Source: Heliomarina sp018223035 (GTDB taxonomy: Bacteria > Pseudomonadota > Alphaproteobacteria > Rhodobacterales > Rhodobacteraceae). Taken from it: a stretch of 64,000 bases of DNA. Both the position numbers and the translations under genes were made by a program. This document shows, in pieces, positions 7,548 through 16,239 of the stretch. A model generated the notes under the pieces. That model was not told the origin of the DNA, made no database searches, and saw only the letters and a list, made by a program, of their open reading frames with translations. Position 1 is the first letter of the stretch; each line of letters opens with the position of its first letter. Where the stretch lies: NCBI GenBank assembly GCA_018223035.1, contig JAAEZD010000008.1:124001-188000 (forward strand). Direction: 5' to 3'.

Positions 7548-9936
7548 CGGCAAAGATCCGGAGCAGGGCGGCAGGCGGCAGACGGTGCAACCGGCGCGCG
7601 GGAATGGCGGCAGCGGCGGCCCCGGCCAGCAGGGCGAGGAGGAAGAGCCGGAGCCAGTCGAGCGGAAAAAGGTGCATGGGCAGGCGCCAGCCAAAGGCCT
7701 GCACGTTGATTACGGCCAGCAGCACCCAGGCGAGGATCAGCCCGAGCGGCAGGGCGAGGAGTGCCGTTAACCCGGCCAGCGCGACGCTGCGCAACACTTC
7801 GAGCCGGGCAAGGCGCGCGCGGGTCATCCCCAGCGCCCAGACCGGGGCGAGATGCGGCAGGCGCTTGTTCCAGAGCGTCAGCAGGCTTGTGAGGATGGCG
7901 AAACTGGCGACGCCAAGGGTCAGCACGTTGAGCGCGGCGGTCACGACAAAGGTTTTCTCGAAGATATCCAGCGAGAGCGACTTGACCGACGCCTGATCGG
8001 TGATCGCGCCGTCGGGCAGATCGAAGGTTGCCCGCAGCTCTTGGGCGAGGGCGTCGGCCTTGTCGGGGGCAATGCGGATGCCGAAACGTCGGTTTTCGAT
8101 ATCCGGGTAGCGGTTTAGCAGGGGGGCGAGACCGGCGATGGCCTCGGGCGCGGGGTTGCCGTAGTCGGAATAGACGCCGCCGACCTCGATCTGCCAGTTG
8201 CCGAGGTCGATGGTGTCGCCGGGCCAGATATCGGCGCTGCGGGCGAGCTGTTCGTTGATGATAACCGTCTCGCCGCGTGCAAGACGGTCCCAGAGGTCGG
8301 GTGTTTGTGCGACCAGCGGCCAGTGATCGCGGTAGGTCGCGTGATCAGCCACCCCGTAGATCTGGGCGGATTGACCGGCGAGCGTGATCTCGGCGGCGCG
8401 GATCGGCAGGACGGCATCGGCGCGGGGAGCGAGCCATTCGGCAATGGCCGTGCCCTGGGCATCGTCCCGCGCGGTAAGGTAGAGTTCGGACATCAGCCGC
8501 TGATCGAGCCAGCCGGTAAAGGTGAGCCGGAAGCTCGAAACCATCGTGCCGACGCCGATATTGGTGGCCAGCGCCAGCAAGAGCGCCATAAGTGCGAGGG
8601 ACAGGCCCGGAAGCTGGGCGCGCAGGTCGGCCCAGATCCAGACGCTCGCCGGGGCGCGGCTTGTGCGCGACAGCAGGGCAAGCGCAGTGTTCAACAGGAT
8701 CGGCAGGGTCAGCGCGGCCCCCATGAGCAGCCCGGCGAGCAGGGCAAAACCGCCGATCAACCCGGGCAGCAGGAATGCCGCAAGCACGCCGGCGACGATG
8801 AGGGCTACGCCGCAAAGCGCCATGATCCGCGCGCTTTTCAGTGCGGCATCCGCCCAGCCGACAAGACCCGCGCTGGCCAAGAGAGGCATGTGGGTGAGCC
8901 GCCAGACACCTTGGGCACCGGCGATGGCGGTGCCGAGCAAAGCCATGCCGAGGCCACTGGCGACCCAGAGCGGTCGCAGGGTGAGGCCGCCCGCCACCGG
9001 TGCGCCATAGAGACCCCGCAGGGTTGCGGCCACATCCGGCAAAAGCGCCGCCGCGATCAGGTAGCCGAGGACCAGACCAAGCGTTCCGGCGACCAGCGCC
9101 AGCGCCAGCAGTTCCGCCATCACCAGCGCTGTGAGATTGCGCCGGGGCAGGCCGAGTGCGCGCAGGGTGCGCATCAGCGGGCGGCGCTGTTCAAAGGCAA
9201 GACCTACGGTGCCGTTTACGATGAACAGCCCGACCGCAAAGGACAGCAGGCCAAAGGCGGTGAGGTTCAGGTGGAAACTGTCGGTAAGCTGCGCCGCATC
9301 GGCCTGATTGCTGGGGGGCTGGCGGGTCAGGTCCGGCGCGATCTCTTGCAGGGAAGGCAGGCCCATCGGCTGATCGGGCAGGATCAGCAGGTAGGAAAGT
9401 TCACTGGGACGATTCAGAAGGCGCGCGGCGGTGGCGATATCGGTGAAGGCGGTGCCGGATGGCAGATCGGGGGCGGGGACCAGCGGCGGCAGATCAGCAT
9501 CCTCGGGGAGGTCGTCCCGGGTCTCGGCCGAGGCGAGCAGCCGTCCCGGCGGGGTCAGGATTTCATCCGGGGTAATTTCAATGCCGCCGGTAGAGGGGAT
9601 CACCGGGTAGCTTAGCACATCGACCCCGATCAGACGCAGCCTAGCGTCGCCAAGGCGCAGGCGTCCGGTCAAGACAGGCGAAAGCTGCCAGCCCGCACGG
9701 CGCAGTTCTGCGTAGGTTTCCAGAGGGATACGGCCCGAAGGTGATGTCAGCCGATCAAGCTGGTTGCCCGCAAGCTGGGCCGCGGCGCTGGCGTAGCTGG
9801 CGCGTGCCTGCCCGTTGATCGCCTGAACCGCCGACCAGAGCCCGGTTGCCAGCGACAGGCCAAGCACCAGAACCAGCAGTTGCAGCGGTTGGCGTCGCCA
9901 GTGCGACCAGAGGGCAAGGAAGGCAGAGCGGTTCAT
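7537..9936 (-). CDS. ABC transporter permease, FtsX/MacB type, double-length
   Basis: A 799-residue membrane protein with one helix at the N-terminus, a large periplasmic domain (about 50-230), three helices around 230-330, further helices to about 470, a second periplasmic domain (480-670) and three final helices. This is the fused FtsX arrangement seen in AttFG/YbbP-like permeases, where one chain supplies both halves. Such mechanotransmission-type transporters act on periplasmic substrates or lipids rather than pumping across the inner membrane. The start overlaps the ATPase stop by 4 bases (ATGA) and the stop overlaps the next gene by 11. The substrate is unknown. Confidence 0.88.
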   Translation of the reverse strand: MNRSAFLALWSHWRRQPLQLLVLVLGLSLATGLWSAVQAINGQARASYASAAAQLAGNQLDRLTSPSGRIPLETYAELRRAGWQLSPVLTGRLRLGDARLRLIGVDVLSYPVIPSTGGIEITPDEILTPPGRLLASAETRDDLPEDADLPPLVPAPDLPSGTAFTDIATAARLLNRPSELSYLLILPDQPMGLPSLQEIAPDLTRQPPSNQADAAQLTDSFHLNLTAFGLLSFAVGLFIVNGTVGLAFEQRRPLMRTLRALGLPRRNLTALVMAELLALALVAGTLGLVLGYLIAAALLPDVAATLRGLYGAPVAGGLTLRPLWVASGLGMALLGTAIAGAQGVWRLTHMPLLASAGLVGWADAALKSARIMALCGVALIVAGVLAAFLLPGLIGGFALLAGLLMGAALTLPILLNTALALLSRTSRAPASVWIWADLRAQLPGLSLALMALLLALATNIGVGTMVSSFRLTFTGWLDQRLMSELYLTARDDAQGTAIAEWLAPRADAVLPIRAAEITLAGQSAQIYGVADHATYRDHWPLVAQTPDLWDRLARGETVIINEQLARSADIWPGDTIDLGNWQIEVGGVYSDYGNPAPEAIAGLAPLLNRYPDIENRRFGIRIAPDKADALAQELRATFDLPDGAITDQASVKSLSLDIFEKTFVVTAALNVLTLGVASFAILTSLLTLWNKRLPHLAPVWALGMTRARLARLEVLRSVALAGLTALLALPLGLILAWVLLAVINVQAFGWRLPMHLFPLDWLRLFLLALLAGAAAAAIPARRLHRLPPAALLRIFADER

Positions 9937-10583
9937 TGCAGGCGGCCAGCGCTCAGATGCAATTGGCGGTCCATCTGTGCAGCAATGCGCGGCGAATGGG
10001 TCACCATGAACAGGGCGGTGCCGCTGGCCCGGACCAGATCGAGCATCAGCGCCAGCACAGCGTCGCCGGTGGCCTCATCGAGATTGCCGGTGGGTTCATC
10101 CGCCAGCAAAAGATCGGGGCGAGGCGCGAGGGCGCGACCTATGGCGACGCGCTGCTGCTGGCCGCCCGAGAGATGTTCGGGGAACTTGTCCACCTGTGGC
10201 TCAAGCCCAAGCCGGTTGGTCAGTTCGCCTAGCCACGCGGCGTCAAATCGGTCGCCGAGCCGCGCGTGAAAGGCGAGATTCTGGGCCACGGTCATCGAGG
10301 GGATCAGATTGAACTGCTGGAACACCATCGCGACACGGGTCCGGCGAAGCGCGGCGCGTCCCTTGTCATCGAGCTGCGAGTAGGGTTCCCCGGCCAGCGT
10401 GATCTCTCCGCGGTCGAACTGGTCCAGAGCCCCGGCAAGATGCAGGAGCGTACTTTTGCCCGAGCCGCTTTCTCCGGTCAGTGCCAGGGTTTCGCCCTTG
10501 GCGAGTGAGAGGGAAATATCGGAAAAGACGGGCTGTTTCGCCTTGGGGTAAGTTTTGGCGACGTTTGAGATTTCAAGCAGCAC
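9933..10583 (-). CDS. ABC transporter ATP-binding protein, LolD/MacB type
   Basis: A 216-residue nucleotide-binding subunit with Walker A GESGSGKST (near residue 38), Q-loop MVFQQFNLIPSMTV, ABC signature LSGGQQQR, Walker B LLLADEPTGNLD and switch His in MVTHSP. The FNLIP and ADEPTGNLDE wording is typical of the MacB/LolD/FtsE class that pairs with FtsX permeases. The start is GTG 10583 with AAGGA 9 bases upstream. It is the first gene of the three-gene operon with the double permease and the AttH-like protein. Confidence 0.93.
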   Translation of the reverse strand: MLLEISNVAKTYPKAKQPVFSDISLSLAKGETLALTGESGSGKSTLLHLAGALDQFDRGEITLAGEPYSQLDDKGRAALRRTRVAMVFQQFNLIPSMTVAQNLAFHARLGDRFDAAWLGELTNRLGLEPQVDKFPEHLSGGQQQRVAIGRALAPRPDLLLADEPTGNLDEATGDAVLALMLDLVRASGTALFMVTHSPRIAAQMDRQLHLSAGRLQ

Positions 10584-10774
10584 GGGGCGCGGTCCTTGCG
10601 ATTTTCCGCCGATGCTCTTGGGTCAAAGGCGGTCGGTTTCCCTCAAGATGGCGCAATTCAGGAGGCGGTCAAACCCTGCAACGGAGGAATGGCGACAATG
10701 CCGCATCTGCGGGCTTGGTTCGGATCGACGGGGGGCCTATGTTATGTGGAACGCAGCGAAACAGGGGTGCGGTG

Positions 10775-11092
10775 ATGAAACGTCTTACGATTGGTCTGGT
10801 CCTGCTTGGTATGACCGCGGTACCGCAAGCCTATGCGGCCGGGGCCAGTGATGCCTGCGAAAAGCGGGCGCGGCAGTTGAGCGGCTATTACGGCAACCGC
10901 ATTCCCGAGTTCAATGTTGGCCCTTTTACGGCGCGGATCAGCGGATCGGTTGCGATCGGCGTCAGCCGCAGTTCCGGCGGCGCGCAGCCGCATGTGCCGC
11001 CCGGTGCGGGGCAGGCCGCGCGCGACCGTCGCGAGGCGGAAGAGCGCAAGGATTACGAACGTATTCTAGCGGATTGCCGGTTGGGGCGCTGA
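10775..11092 (+). CDS. Small secreted/periplasmic protein of unknown function
   Basis: A 105-residue protein with a clear signal peptide (MKRLTIGLVLLGMTAVPQAYA then AGASDACEKR, cleavage near 21-22). The mature part is arginine- and glutamate-rich with two cysteines (in SDACEK and LADCRLGR) that could form a disulfide, and a glycine/serine-rich middle. I chose ATG 10775 because the signal peptide begins there; an in-frame ATG at 10739 would spoil it. The stop touches the stop of the convergent deacetylase-like gene with no spacer. I do not recognise the family. Confidence 0.65.
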   Translation: MKRLTIGLVLLGMTAVPQAYAAGASDACEKRARQLSGYYGNRIPEFNVGPFTARISGSVAIGVSRSSGGAQPHVPPGAGQAARDRREAEERKDYERILADCRLGR

Positions 11093-12232
11093 TCAGACCT
11101 CGGCCAGCAGACGCGCGGCAAGCAGGCTGACCCGGTCGCAGATCTCGTCGCGGATTCCACCGTTGTGCGGAACGTCCCGAAGCGTGGTAAACCAGTGCTC
11201 CGGCGGGGTTCTCCCGGCGCGGCGGTTCCAGCTTAGCCCGCGCTGAATCGCCTCTGCCCCGGGGGGCAGGCGGTCGGGTATGTCAAAACCGTTGAGCGTT
11301 GCCCAGACCCCGGTCCAGAGCCGCCCGACCGACCACGGGTTATACCCGCCCCCGCCCAGCACCAGCAGGCGCGGCGCCATGTCCTTCAGCGCCGCAACAG
11401 TTGCCCAATGGGCATTATTCGAGAGCGTAAGCCGTGACAGCGGATCCTCGGCCACCGCATCCGCTCCGCATTGCAGCACCACCGCATCCGGACGGTGACT
11501 GGCGATGGCGGGCAGGATGAGCCCTTCGAGTGCCAGCGCGTATTCATCGTCGTTCAGCCCGGCGGGCAGGGGCAAGTTGAAGAAATTACCGCTGCCCCGG
11601 TCATGCAGGGCACCGGTGAATGGCCAGCGCTTTTCTTCGTGCAGGGAAATCAGCCGGACCTCGGGGGTATCGGGAAAGGCGACCTCGACCCCGTCGCAGT
11701 GATGCGCGTCAATATCGACATAGACGATGCGGCGCAGTCCCCGTGCCCGGAGCGCTATGATCGCCAGCACCGGGTCGTTGAAGAAACAGAATCCATTGGC
11801 GCGGTCGGGCAGGCCGTGATGGGTGCCGCCCGCCGGGTGATAGACGCGATGACCGGCGGCGACCAGATCGGCGGCAAGCAAGGCGCCTCCCGCTGACGTG
11901 GCCGGACGACGGAACATCTCGGGGTAGACCGGGTTCGACAGGGTGCCAAGCCCGTGGCGTTCACGGATCTCGGCGGTGACGGTCTGGCTGGCCTCGGCGG
12001 TCTGAAGCGCGGCGATATAGGCAGGGGTATGAAAGGCCATCAGACCTGCCGGACGGATGCGCGGGCTGGTGCGGTAGACGTCACGCGGGAGCCAACCGAG
12101 CGCGCGCGACAGGTCGATTACCGTCGGCACCCGGGGAATCGCCAGCGGATGCGTGCTGCCATAGGTCGAGCCGCGATAGATCTCGGCACCGAGAAAAAGC
12201 GTCGGCTGGCGGGGCTGAGAGATCGTGTCCAT
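11093..12232 (-). CDS. Histone-deacetylase-like / AcuC-type amidohydrolase
   Basis: A class I HDAC-fold zinc enzyme of 379 residues. The active-site elements are intact: H138-H139 in GGTHHGLPDR, zinc ligands D175 and H177 in VDIDAHHCDG, D258 in QCGADA, and the GGGGYNPWSVGRLWT loop near the C-terminus. Bacterial members remove acyl groups from lysines or polyamines, or are called acetoin-utilisation protein AcuC. No acs or acetoin genes are nearby, so the substrate is open. It is convergent with the small secreted protein and divergent from the YihY gene. Confidence 0.9.
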   Translation of the reverse strand: MDTISQPRQPTLFLGAEIYRGSTYGSTHPLAIPRVPTVIDLSRALGWLPRDVYRTSPRIRPAGLMAFHTPAYIAALQTAEASQTVTAEIRERHGLGTLSNPVYPEMFRRPATSAGGALLAADLVAAGHRVYHPAGGTHHGLPDRANGFCFFNDPVLAIIALRARGLRRIVYVDIDAHHCDGVEVAFPDTPEVRLISLHEEKRWPFTGALHDRGSGNFFNLPLPAGLNDDEYALALEGLILPAIASHRPDAVVLQCGADAVAEDPLSRLTLSNNAHWATVAALKDMAPRLLVLGGGGYNPWSVGRLWTGVWATLNGFDIPDRLPPGAEAIQRGLSWNRRAGRTPPEHWFTTLRDVPHNGGIRDEICDRVSLLAARLLAEV

Positions 12233-12341
12233 GGCACAATAGCTAGTTCAGGTGGCACCGGAAAACCATTGCGCGCGCGAAATCGCGCGGATCTTGCGGC
12301 TCTCAGTGGCAAGATGCACCGTGTAGCACTAGAACCTGACT

Positions 12342-13223
12342 ATGAACCTGCCGGAAAAACATCGCTGGATGACTCCGCCCAAGGCGCTTTACAAGGCGAT
12401 CCTCAGGTTCAACGACAATCATGGCTGGATCCTGTCGAGCCACGTGGCCATGTCGCTGATGCTGGCGCTGTTTCCTTTCATGCTCTTCGTGGTGGCGCTG
12501 GCCGGGGCAGTCTCACGGGATGTGAATATCGACGACCTGATCCAGTTGATCTTTGGCGTCTGGCCCGATGATATCGCCGCTCCGATCGTGGCGGAGATCC
12601 GGTCGGTTCTGGCGGGCGGCAGCGTCGGTCTGGTCACGGTAGGCGGAATCCTTGCGCTGTACTTCGCGTCCAACGGTGTCGATGCGGTACGGCTTGCGGT
12701 GAGCTATGCCTATCGCGAAAGCGACCCGCGCCCGTATTGGAAGACCCGGGGGCTCTGCCTGATCTTCGTGCTGGTCGGCGGCGCTATCGTTCTGGTCGGC
12801 CTGACGGTAAGTTTCGGTCTGCCAGCCTATTTCCGCTATGTCGCGCAGGAATTGCCCGATCCGATTGCCGATCTGGCCAGCTATTCGACGCTGAAATCGA
12901 TGATTACCCTGACGGTACTGATCTTTTCGGTCTCGGCCTGCCACATCTGGCTGCCGGGGCTGCACCACCGCTTTGGTCAAATCTGGCCCGGTGTCCTGCT
13001 GACCGTGGGGCTCTGGTATGCGGCGACTTGGGGGTTTTCGATCTATCTCGCGCATTTTGCGCGCTATAGTGCCACCTATGCAGGTCTCGCCGGGGCAATG
13101 GCGGCATTGATCTTTCTTTATCTAATTGCTGCCATCCTGATCCTCGGGGCCGAGTTCAATGGGGCCCTGATCCGGCGCCGGAACGGCCGAAAGAAGCCGC
13201 GCCCCTTTTCGCCGCTTCCGTGA
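12342..13223 (+). CDS. YihY/UPF0761 family inner-membrane protein
   Basis: A 293-residue protein with six predicted membrane helices. The family mark is near the start: DNHGWILSSHVAMSLMLALF followed by PFMLFVVALAG, then the LYFASNGVDAVRLAVSYAYR loop, WLPGLHHRFGQIWPGVLLTV and the final GLAGAMAALIFLYLIAAILILGAEFN helix. The family was once called RNase BN by mistake and also BrkB; its job is unknown. No Shine-Dalgarno is visible before ATG 12342. The extreme C-terminus is basic (RRRNGRKKPR), as expected for a cytoplasmic tail. Confidence 0.9.
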   Translation: MNLPEKHRWMTPPKALYKAILRFNDNHGWILSSHVAMSLMLALFPFMLFVVALAGAVSRDVNIDDLIQLIFGVWPDDIAAPIVAEIRSVLAGGSVGLVTVGGILALYFASNGVDAVRLAVSYAYRESDPRPYWKTRGLCLIFVLVGGAIVLVGLTVSFGLPAYFRYVAQELPDPIADLASYSTLKSMITLTVLIFSVSACHIWLPGLHHRFGQIWPGVLLTVGLWYAATWGFSIYLAHFARYSATYAGLAGAMAALIFLYLIAAILILGAEFNGALIRRRNGRKKPRPFSPLP

Positions 13224-13355
13224 TCTCGCCCGATTTACCACAAATTTTGCTACAATGTTCACGGCAATGACCCGACTTGGCCACTGTTGATGCACAATTC
13301 GATCCTAGCTTCCCGGCGAACTGACCAACGATCTGAATTGGTAAAGGGACCGGAG

Positions 13356-13535
13356 ATGAAACAAGCGTCAGGCCAGGAGCGTCATTCGAAGCTGTTCCAG
13401 CTCTTGCATCAGCAAAGCAATTCGGCGCTGACCGCCGTCCGGATCAGCGCGAAGGATCGCGCGCTGATGGATGAAAGCGATGCGGCCGCCTTTCGCGAGA
13501 TCGCGATTTCGTCGTGGAACATGCCAGCGGACTAA
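13356..13535 (+). CDS. Small hypothetical protein (59 residues)
   Basis: ATG 13356 is preceded by AAGGGACCGGAG, a usable ribosome site. The product is short, hydrophilic and mixed in charge, with a likely helix in SKLFQLLHQQSNSALTAV and no membrane segment or cysteine. An in-frame upstream start at 13287 lacks a ribosome site. It lies alone between the YihY gene and the convergent rlmE, whose stop is 6 bases away. I do not recognise the family. Confidence 0.5.
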   Translation: MKQASGQERHSKLFQLLHQQSNSALTAVRISAKDRALMDESDAAAFREIAISSWNMPAD

Positions 13536-13541
13536 ACCAGC

Positions 13542-14243
13542 CTATCCGCGAAACCCGGTCGCCACGACGAATTTTTCGGAACTGTCCGCCCGAGACGCGG
13601 GCGGTTTCACGTTGGCAACCTTGGTAAACTTCTGCTTCAGCAGCTTTTGCAGATCACCTTCGGCACCGCCTGCAAGAACCTTGGCGACAAAGGTGCCATT
13701 CTCTTCCAGCACGTCGAAGGCGAAGTAAGCGGCGGCCTCGCAAAGCGCGATGATCCGCAGGTGATCTGTCTGCTTGTGCCCGGAAGAGGCCGCAGCCATG
13801 TCGGACATTACCACGTCGGCCTTGCCGTCGAGCCATGTCTTCACTTGTTCGTCGGCGTCATCGGCCATGAAATCCAGCTGGTGTATCTCGGCCCCGGCAA
13901 TTGGTTCGACCTCCTGCAGATCGACACCGACAATGCGCCCGACTGCCTTGCCGGATTTTTCACCCAAGGCATTGATCCGTTTGACGGCGACCTGAAGCCA
14001 GCCACCCGGCGCGCAGCCCAGATCCACCACCCGCGCCCCCGGCACGAGAAATCGGAATTTGTCGTCGAGCTCGAGAATTTTGTAGGCCGCGCGGCCGCGA
14101 TAGCCATCCGCCTGCGCGCGCCGCACATAGGGGTCGTTCAACTGCCGCTGTAACCAGCGCGTCGACGATAGCTTTCGTCCGCGCGCCGTCTTGACCTTGA
14201 CCTTGAGATCGCGCTGTCCGCGCCCGGATGTGTTCTTGGCCAT
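13542..14243 (-). CDS. rlmE: 23S rRNA (uridine-2552-2'-O)-methyltransferase RlmE
   Basis: RlmE (FtsJ/RrmJ) methylates U2552 in the A-loop of 23S rRNA late in 50S assembly. The 233-residue protein has the K-D-K-E catalytic set at K55 (RAAYKILELD), D148 (VVMSDMAA), K188 (FVAKVLAGG) and E223 (SSEKFVVATG), and the SAM site VVDLGCAPGGWLQVA. It has a short basic N-terminal extension, common in alphaproteobacteria. It lies downstream of the Ppx/GppA gene on the same strand, but about 226 bases with a palindromic repeat separate them, so cotranscription is uncertain. Confidence 0.96.
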   Translation of the reverse strand: MAKNTSGRGQRDLKVKVKTARGRKLSSTRWLQRQLNDPYVRRAQADGYRGRAAYKILELDDKFRFLVPGARVVDLGCAPGGWLQVAVKRINALGEKSGKAVGRIVGVDLQEVEPIAGAEIHQLDFMADDADEQVKTWLDGKADVVMSDMAAASSGHKQTDHLRIIALCEAAAYFAFDVLEENGTFVAKVLAGGAEGDLQKLLKQKFTKVANVKPPASRADSSEKFVVATGFRG

Positions 14244-14341
14244 GTCAAATCTCTCCTAGATTTCAGAGTTATCCGTTCAGGTGCAGACGGGCAAGCCACG
14301 CGGAACAAATAGAGCGAGTCGAAAGCGGAAACCTTGGGATG

Positions 14342-14455
14342 CCTCCGGCGGGGATATTTTATGACCCAAAGAAGCAAGGGAATGGCCCCCCTTCTTTGGG
14401 TATCAAAATATCCCGGGGGAGGCGCCCGACAGGGCGGCGGGGGCAGCGCCCCCAT
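14342..14455. repeat. Palindromic intergenic repeat, copy A (inverted orientation to copy B at 25.6 kb)
   Basis: Between ppx/gppA and rlmE, a 33-base arm at 14342-14374 (starting CCTCCGGCGGGGATATTTT, ending CCCAAAGAAG) is repeated inverted at 14391-14422, giving a long hairpin with a 16-base loop. A GC-rich tail at 14423-14455, read on the minus strand, is GGGGCGCTGCCCCCGCCGCC and then CTGTCGGGCGCC. The tail and right arm match a stretch at 25604-25661 on the plus strand with few changes. It is short, non-coding and palindromic, like the REP-type elements of other proteobacteria. It could also act as a terminator or mRNA stabiliser for ppx. Confidence 0.75.
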
Positions 14456-14469
14456 CACCGTTCGCAAGT

Positions 14470-15582
14470 TCAGAACGGGCCGTCCTCCAGTACACCGTCC
14501 GCGCTCATCTGGGCATAGAGCAGTCCCTCTCTCAGGCCGCGGTCGGCGACACTCAGGCGATCCGTCGGCCAGCAGCGCAGCAGGGCCTGAAGTATGGCGG
14601 AGCCGGACATGATAAGGGCCTGCCGATCTTCGCCGATGCGCGGATCGCGACGCCGGCCCTGGGGACCGAGTTCGAGGTAGCGCCGGATGACGCGGTCGAT
14701 CTGGTCGGAGGTCATGCGGAGGCCGTCTACCTTGGTCCGGTCGTAGCGTTTCAAGCCGAGGTGGCTTGCCGCGACCGTGGTCACCGTGCCGGAGGTGCCG
14801 ACGATCTGGAAGCCTTCGCGTACCTGTTCGTCCTTGTAGGGGGCGAAATCGGCGAGGTTTTCCTCGAAGAACCAGCTCATAAGTGCAAAGCGGGCCGCGT
14901 CGTCCTCGACGTCCGAGAACTGGTCGCGCAGGGTGGCGACCCCAAGCGGAACCGAAATCCAGTCAACGACCTTGGCCGCGGGGAAGGGGCTTTCGGGCGG
15001 GTGGAATCCGGCATGCAGACGCATGATCGCACGCGGGCGGTCGCGATGCGGTACAGAGGAAATGTCGATCCAGACGAGTTCGGTGGATCCTCCGCCGATA
15101 TCCACGACCAGGAGCTGTTCGGTCCGGGTCGAGACAAGCGGGGCGCAGGAAATCACCGCGAGGCGGGCTTCCTCCTCTGGCTGGATGACCTCGATTTTCA
15201 TGCCGGTTTCACGCTGCACCTGCCGGATGAACTCGCGCGAGTTCTTGGCACGACGGCACGCCTCGGTGGTGACCAGCCGCATGCGGCTGACCTTGTTGCG
15301 TTTCAGTTTCTGCTGGCAGATTCGCAGGGCCTGGACCGTGCGCGCCATGGAAGACCGCGAGAGACGGCCTGTCTTCTCGAGACCGGAGCCGAGCTGCACC
15401 GATTTCGAAAAGCTGTCTACCACATGGAAACCGCTGCCCTTGGGCTGGGCGATCAGCATGCGGCAACTATTGGTACCCAGATCCAGCGCCGCATAGAGGT
15501 CGGCTGGATCGGGCGGTGTAGGCGCGGGGCTTTCGACCGCTTTCGGGAACGCGCCCGCACCAGTGGGACGCTTGGGCGCCAT
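14470..15582 (-). CDS. Ppx/GppA family exopolyphosphatase / pppGpp phosphatase
   Basis: A 370-residue ASKHA-fold phosphatase. Seen are the phosphate-1 loop ALDLGTNSCRMLI near residue 31, the RLVTTEACRRAKN stretch, the EEEARLAV glutamate region, the phosphate-2 loop VVDIGGGSTELVW, and IVGTSGTVTTVAA. The family removes terminal phosphate from polyphosphate or from pppGpp; the two activities cannot be separated by eye. The first 25 residues are a low-complexity Pro/Ala extension. Its pairing with rlmE downstream is a common Rhodobacteraceae arrangement. Confidence 0.9.
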   Translation of the reverse strand: MAPKRPTGAGAFPKAVESPAPTPPDPADLYAALDLGTNSCRMLIAQPKGSGFHVVDSFSKSVQLGSGLEKTGRLSRSSMARTVQALRICQQKLKRNKVSRMRLVTTEACRRAKNSREFIRQVQRETGMKIEVIQPEEEARLAVISCAPLVSTRTEQLLVVDIGGGSTELVWIDISSVPHRDRPRAIMRLHAGFHPPESPFPAAKVVDWISVPLGVATLRDQFSDVEDDAARFALMSWFFEENLADFAPYKDEQVREGFQIVGTSGTVTTVAASHLGLKRYDRTKVDGLRMTSDQIDRVIRRYLELGPQGRRRDPRIGEDRQALIMSGSAILQALLRCWPTDRLSVADRGLREGLLYAQMSADGVLEDGPF

Positions 15583-15916
15583 ATTTCACGCCCTCCGATT
15601 TCGAGTTGCTTCAAGGATAGGCTGTGGCGGTCGCCGACGCAAGGTTTGCGATAACGAAAGCGCGTGATGTCAGGACGCTATCATGCCGGCCAAGCTGCTG
15701 CACAGGCTTTGCCGCAACGCCGGTTTCGAAGGCTGCGGGCTTTTCAACTCTCGAATAATTGATATCGCATTTGATCCTTTAGCCGGATCGTAAAGAAGGG
15801 CATGTTTCATTATATCTGTCAGCGTCGTTCCCATCATCGGTTGTGTCGAAAACAGGCGATGGGGCGACAGGGCTCTGCCGTATTCAGGGCCATCGAGAAC
15901 ACGAAGGAATCACACG
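15583..15916 (+). promoter_or_regulatory. Leader region of the one-carbon operon with two tandem stem-loops
   Basis: This 334-base gene-free stretch separates ppx/gppA from the one-carbon genes. Close to the TTG start it can fold into two hairpins: 15830-15863 (CCCATC with GATGGG, and an inner TGT/ACA pairing) and 15871-15891 (GGCTCTG with CAGGGCC, loop CCGTATT). GAAGGA follows as ribosome site. I compared it by memory with SAM-II, SAM-V, SAM/SAH, cobalamin and glycine riboswitches and saw no convincing match. It may be a cis-regulatory RNA or simply GC-rich folding. Confidence 0.35.
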
Positions 15917-16213
15917 TTGCCCGATGTCACGATTGTTTATTGGCGGGATATCCCGGCGCAGGTCATCGTTGGCAAGGGACGTCGTGGCGCAAAAAGGCAA
16001 CTGCCCGAACGTTTCGAGCAGGCCATCGACCGTGCCGCGATGAAAGTGAACGCCAAGGACAGCGATGCCTATCTGGCGGAGTGGCGCAAGGCGGATCCCT
16101 ATGTGCTTGAGGGGGAGGCAGAGGCGATTGCCGAGGCCGAGGCTGTGCGTCTGGATGCGGAATATGACCAGGACCGGATCAAGGCGCTGATTGAAAACGA
16201 CGGGTGGGCATGA
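15917..16213 (+). CDS. 'Virulence factor' family small protein (Virulence_fact, PF13769-like)
   Basis: A 98-residue protein beginning VTIVYWRDIPAQVIVGKGRR and ending in a Glu/Ala-rich helix. This N-terminal wording is that of the small proteins annotated 'virulence factor', which in alphaproteobacteria lie in front of a MetF-like reductase. Despite the name no virulence role is shown. The start is TTG 15917 with GAAGGA 7 bases upstream. Its stop (16211-16213) shares bases with a possible ATG at 16210 of the next gene. By context it takes part in, or regulates, tetrahydrofolate one-carbon metabolism; the function itself is unknown. Confidence 0.8.
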   Translation: MPDVTIVYWRDIPAQVIVGKGRRGAKRQLPERFEQAIDRAAMKVNAKDSDAYLAEWRKADPYVLEGEAEAIAEAEAVRLDAEYDQDRIKALIENDGWA

Positions 16214-16239
16214 TCCCGCCCTCCTTTTGGGAGGCCGCC

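Noticed and set aside
8305..9615. 436-codon plus-strand frame inside the FtsX-type permease
   Set aside because: It has Gln/Arg/Gly-rich composition and no domain, while the minus-strand frame has proper membrane helices and coupled neighbours.
12342..13223. Ribonuclease BN
   Set aside because: The YihY/BrkB family was once named so by error; six membrane helices and no nuclease motif are seen.
15583..15916. SAM, SAH, cobalamin or glycine riboswitch in front of the one-carbon operon
   Set aside because: I could not find the conserved cores of these classes; only two generic hairpins are supported, so I list it as a structured leader.
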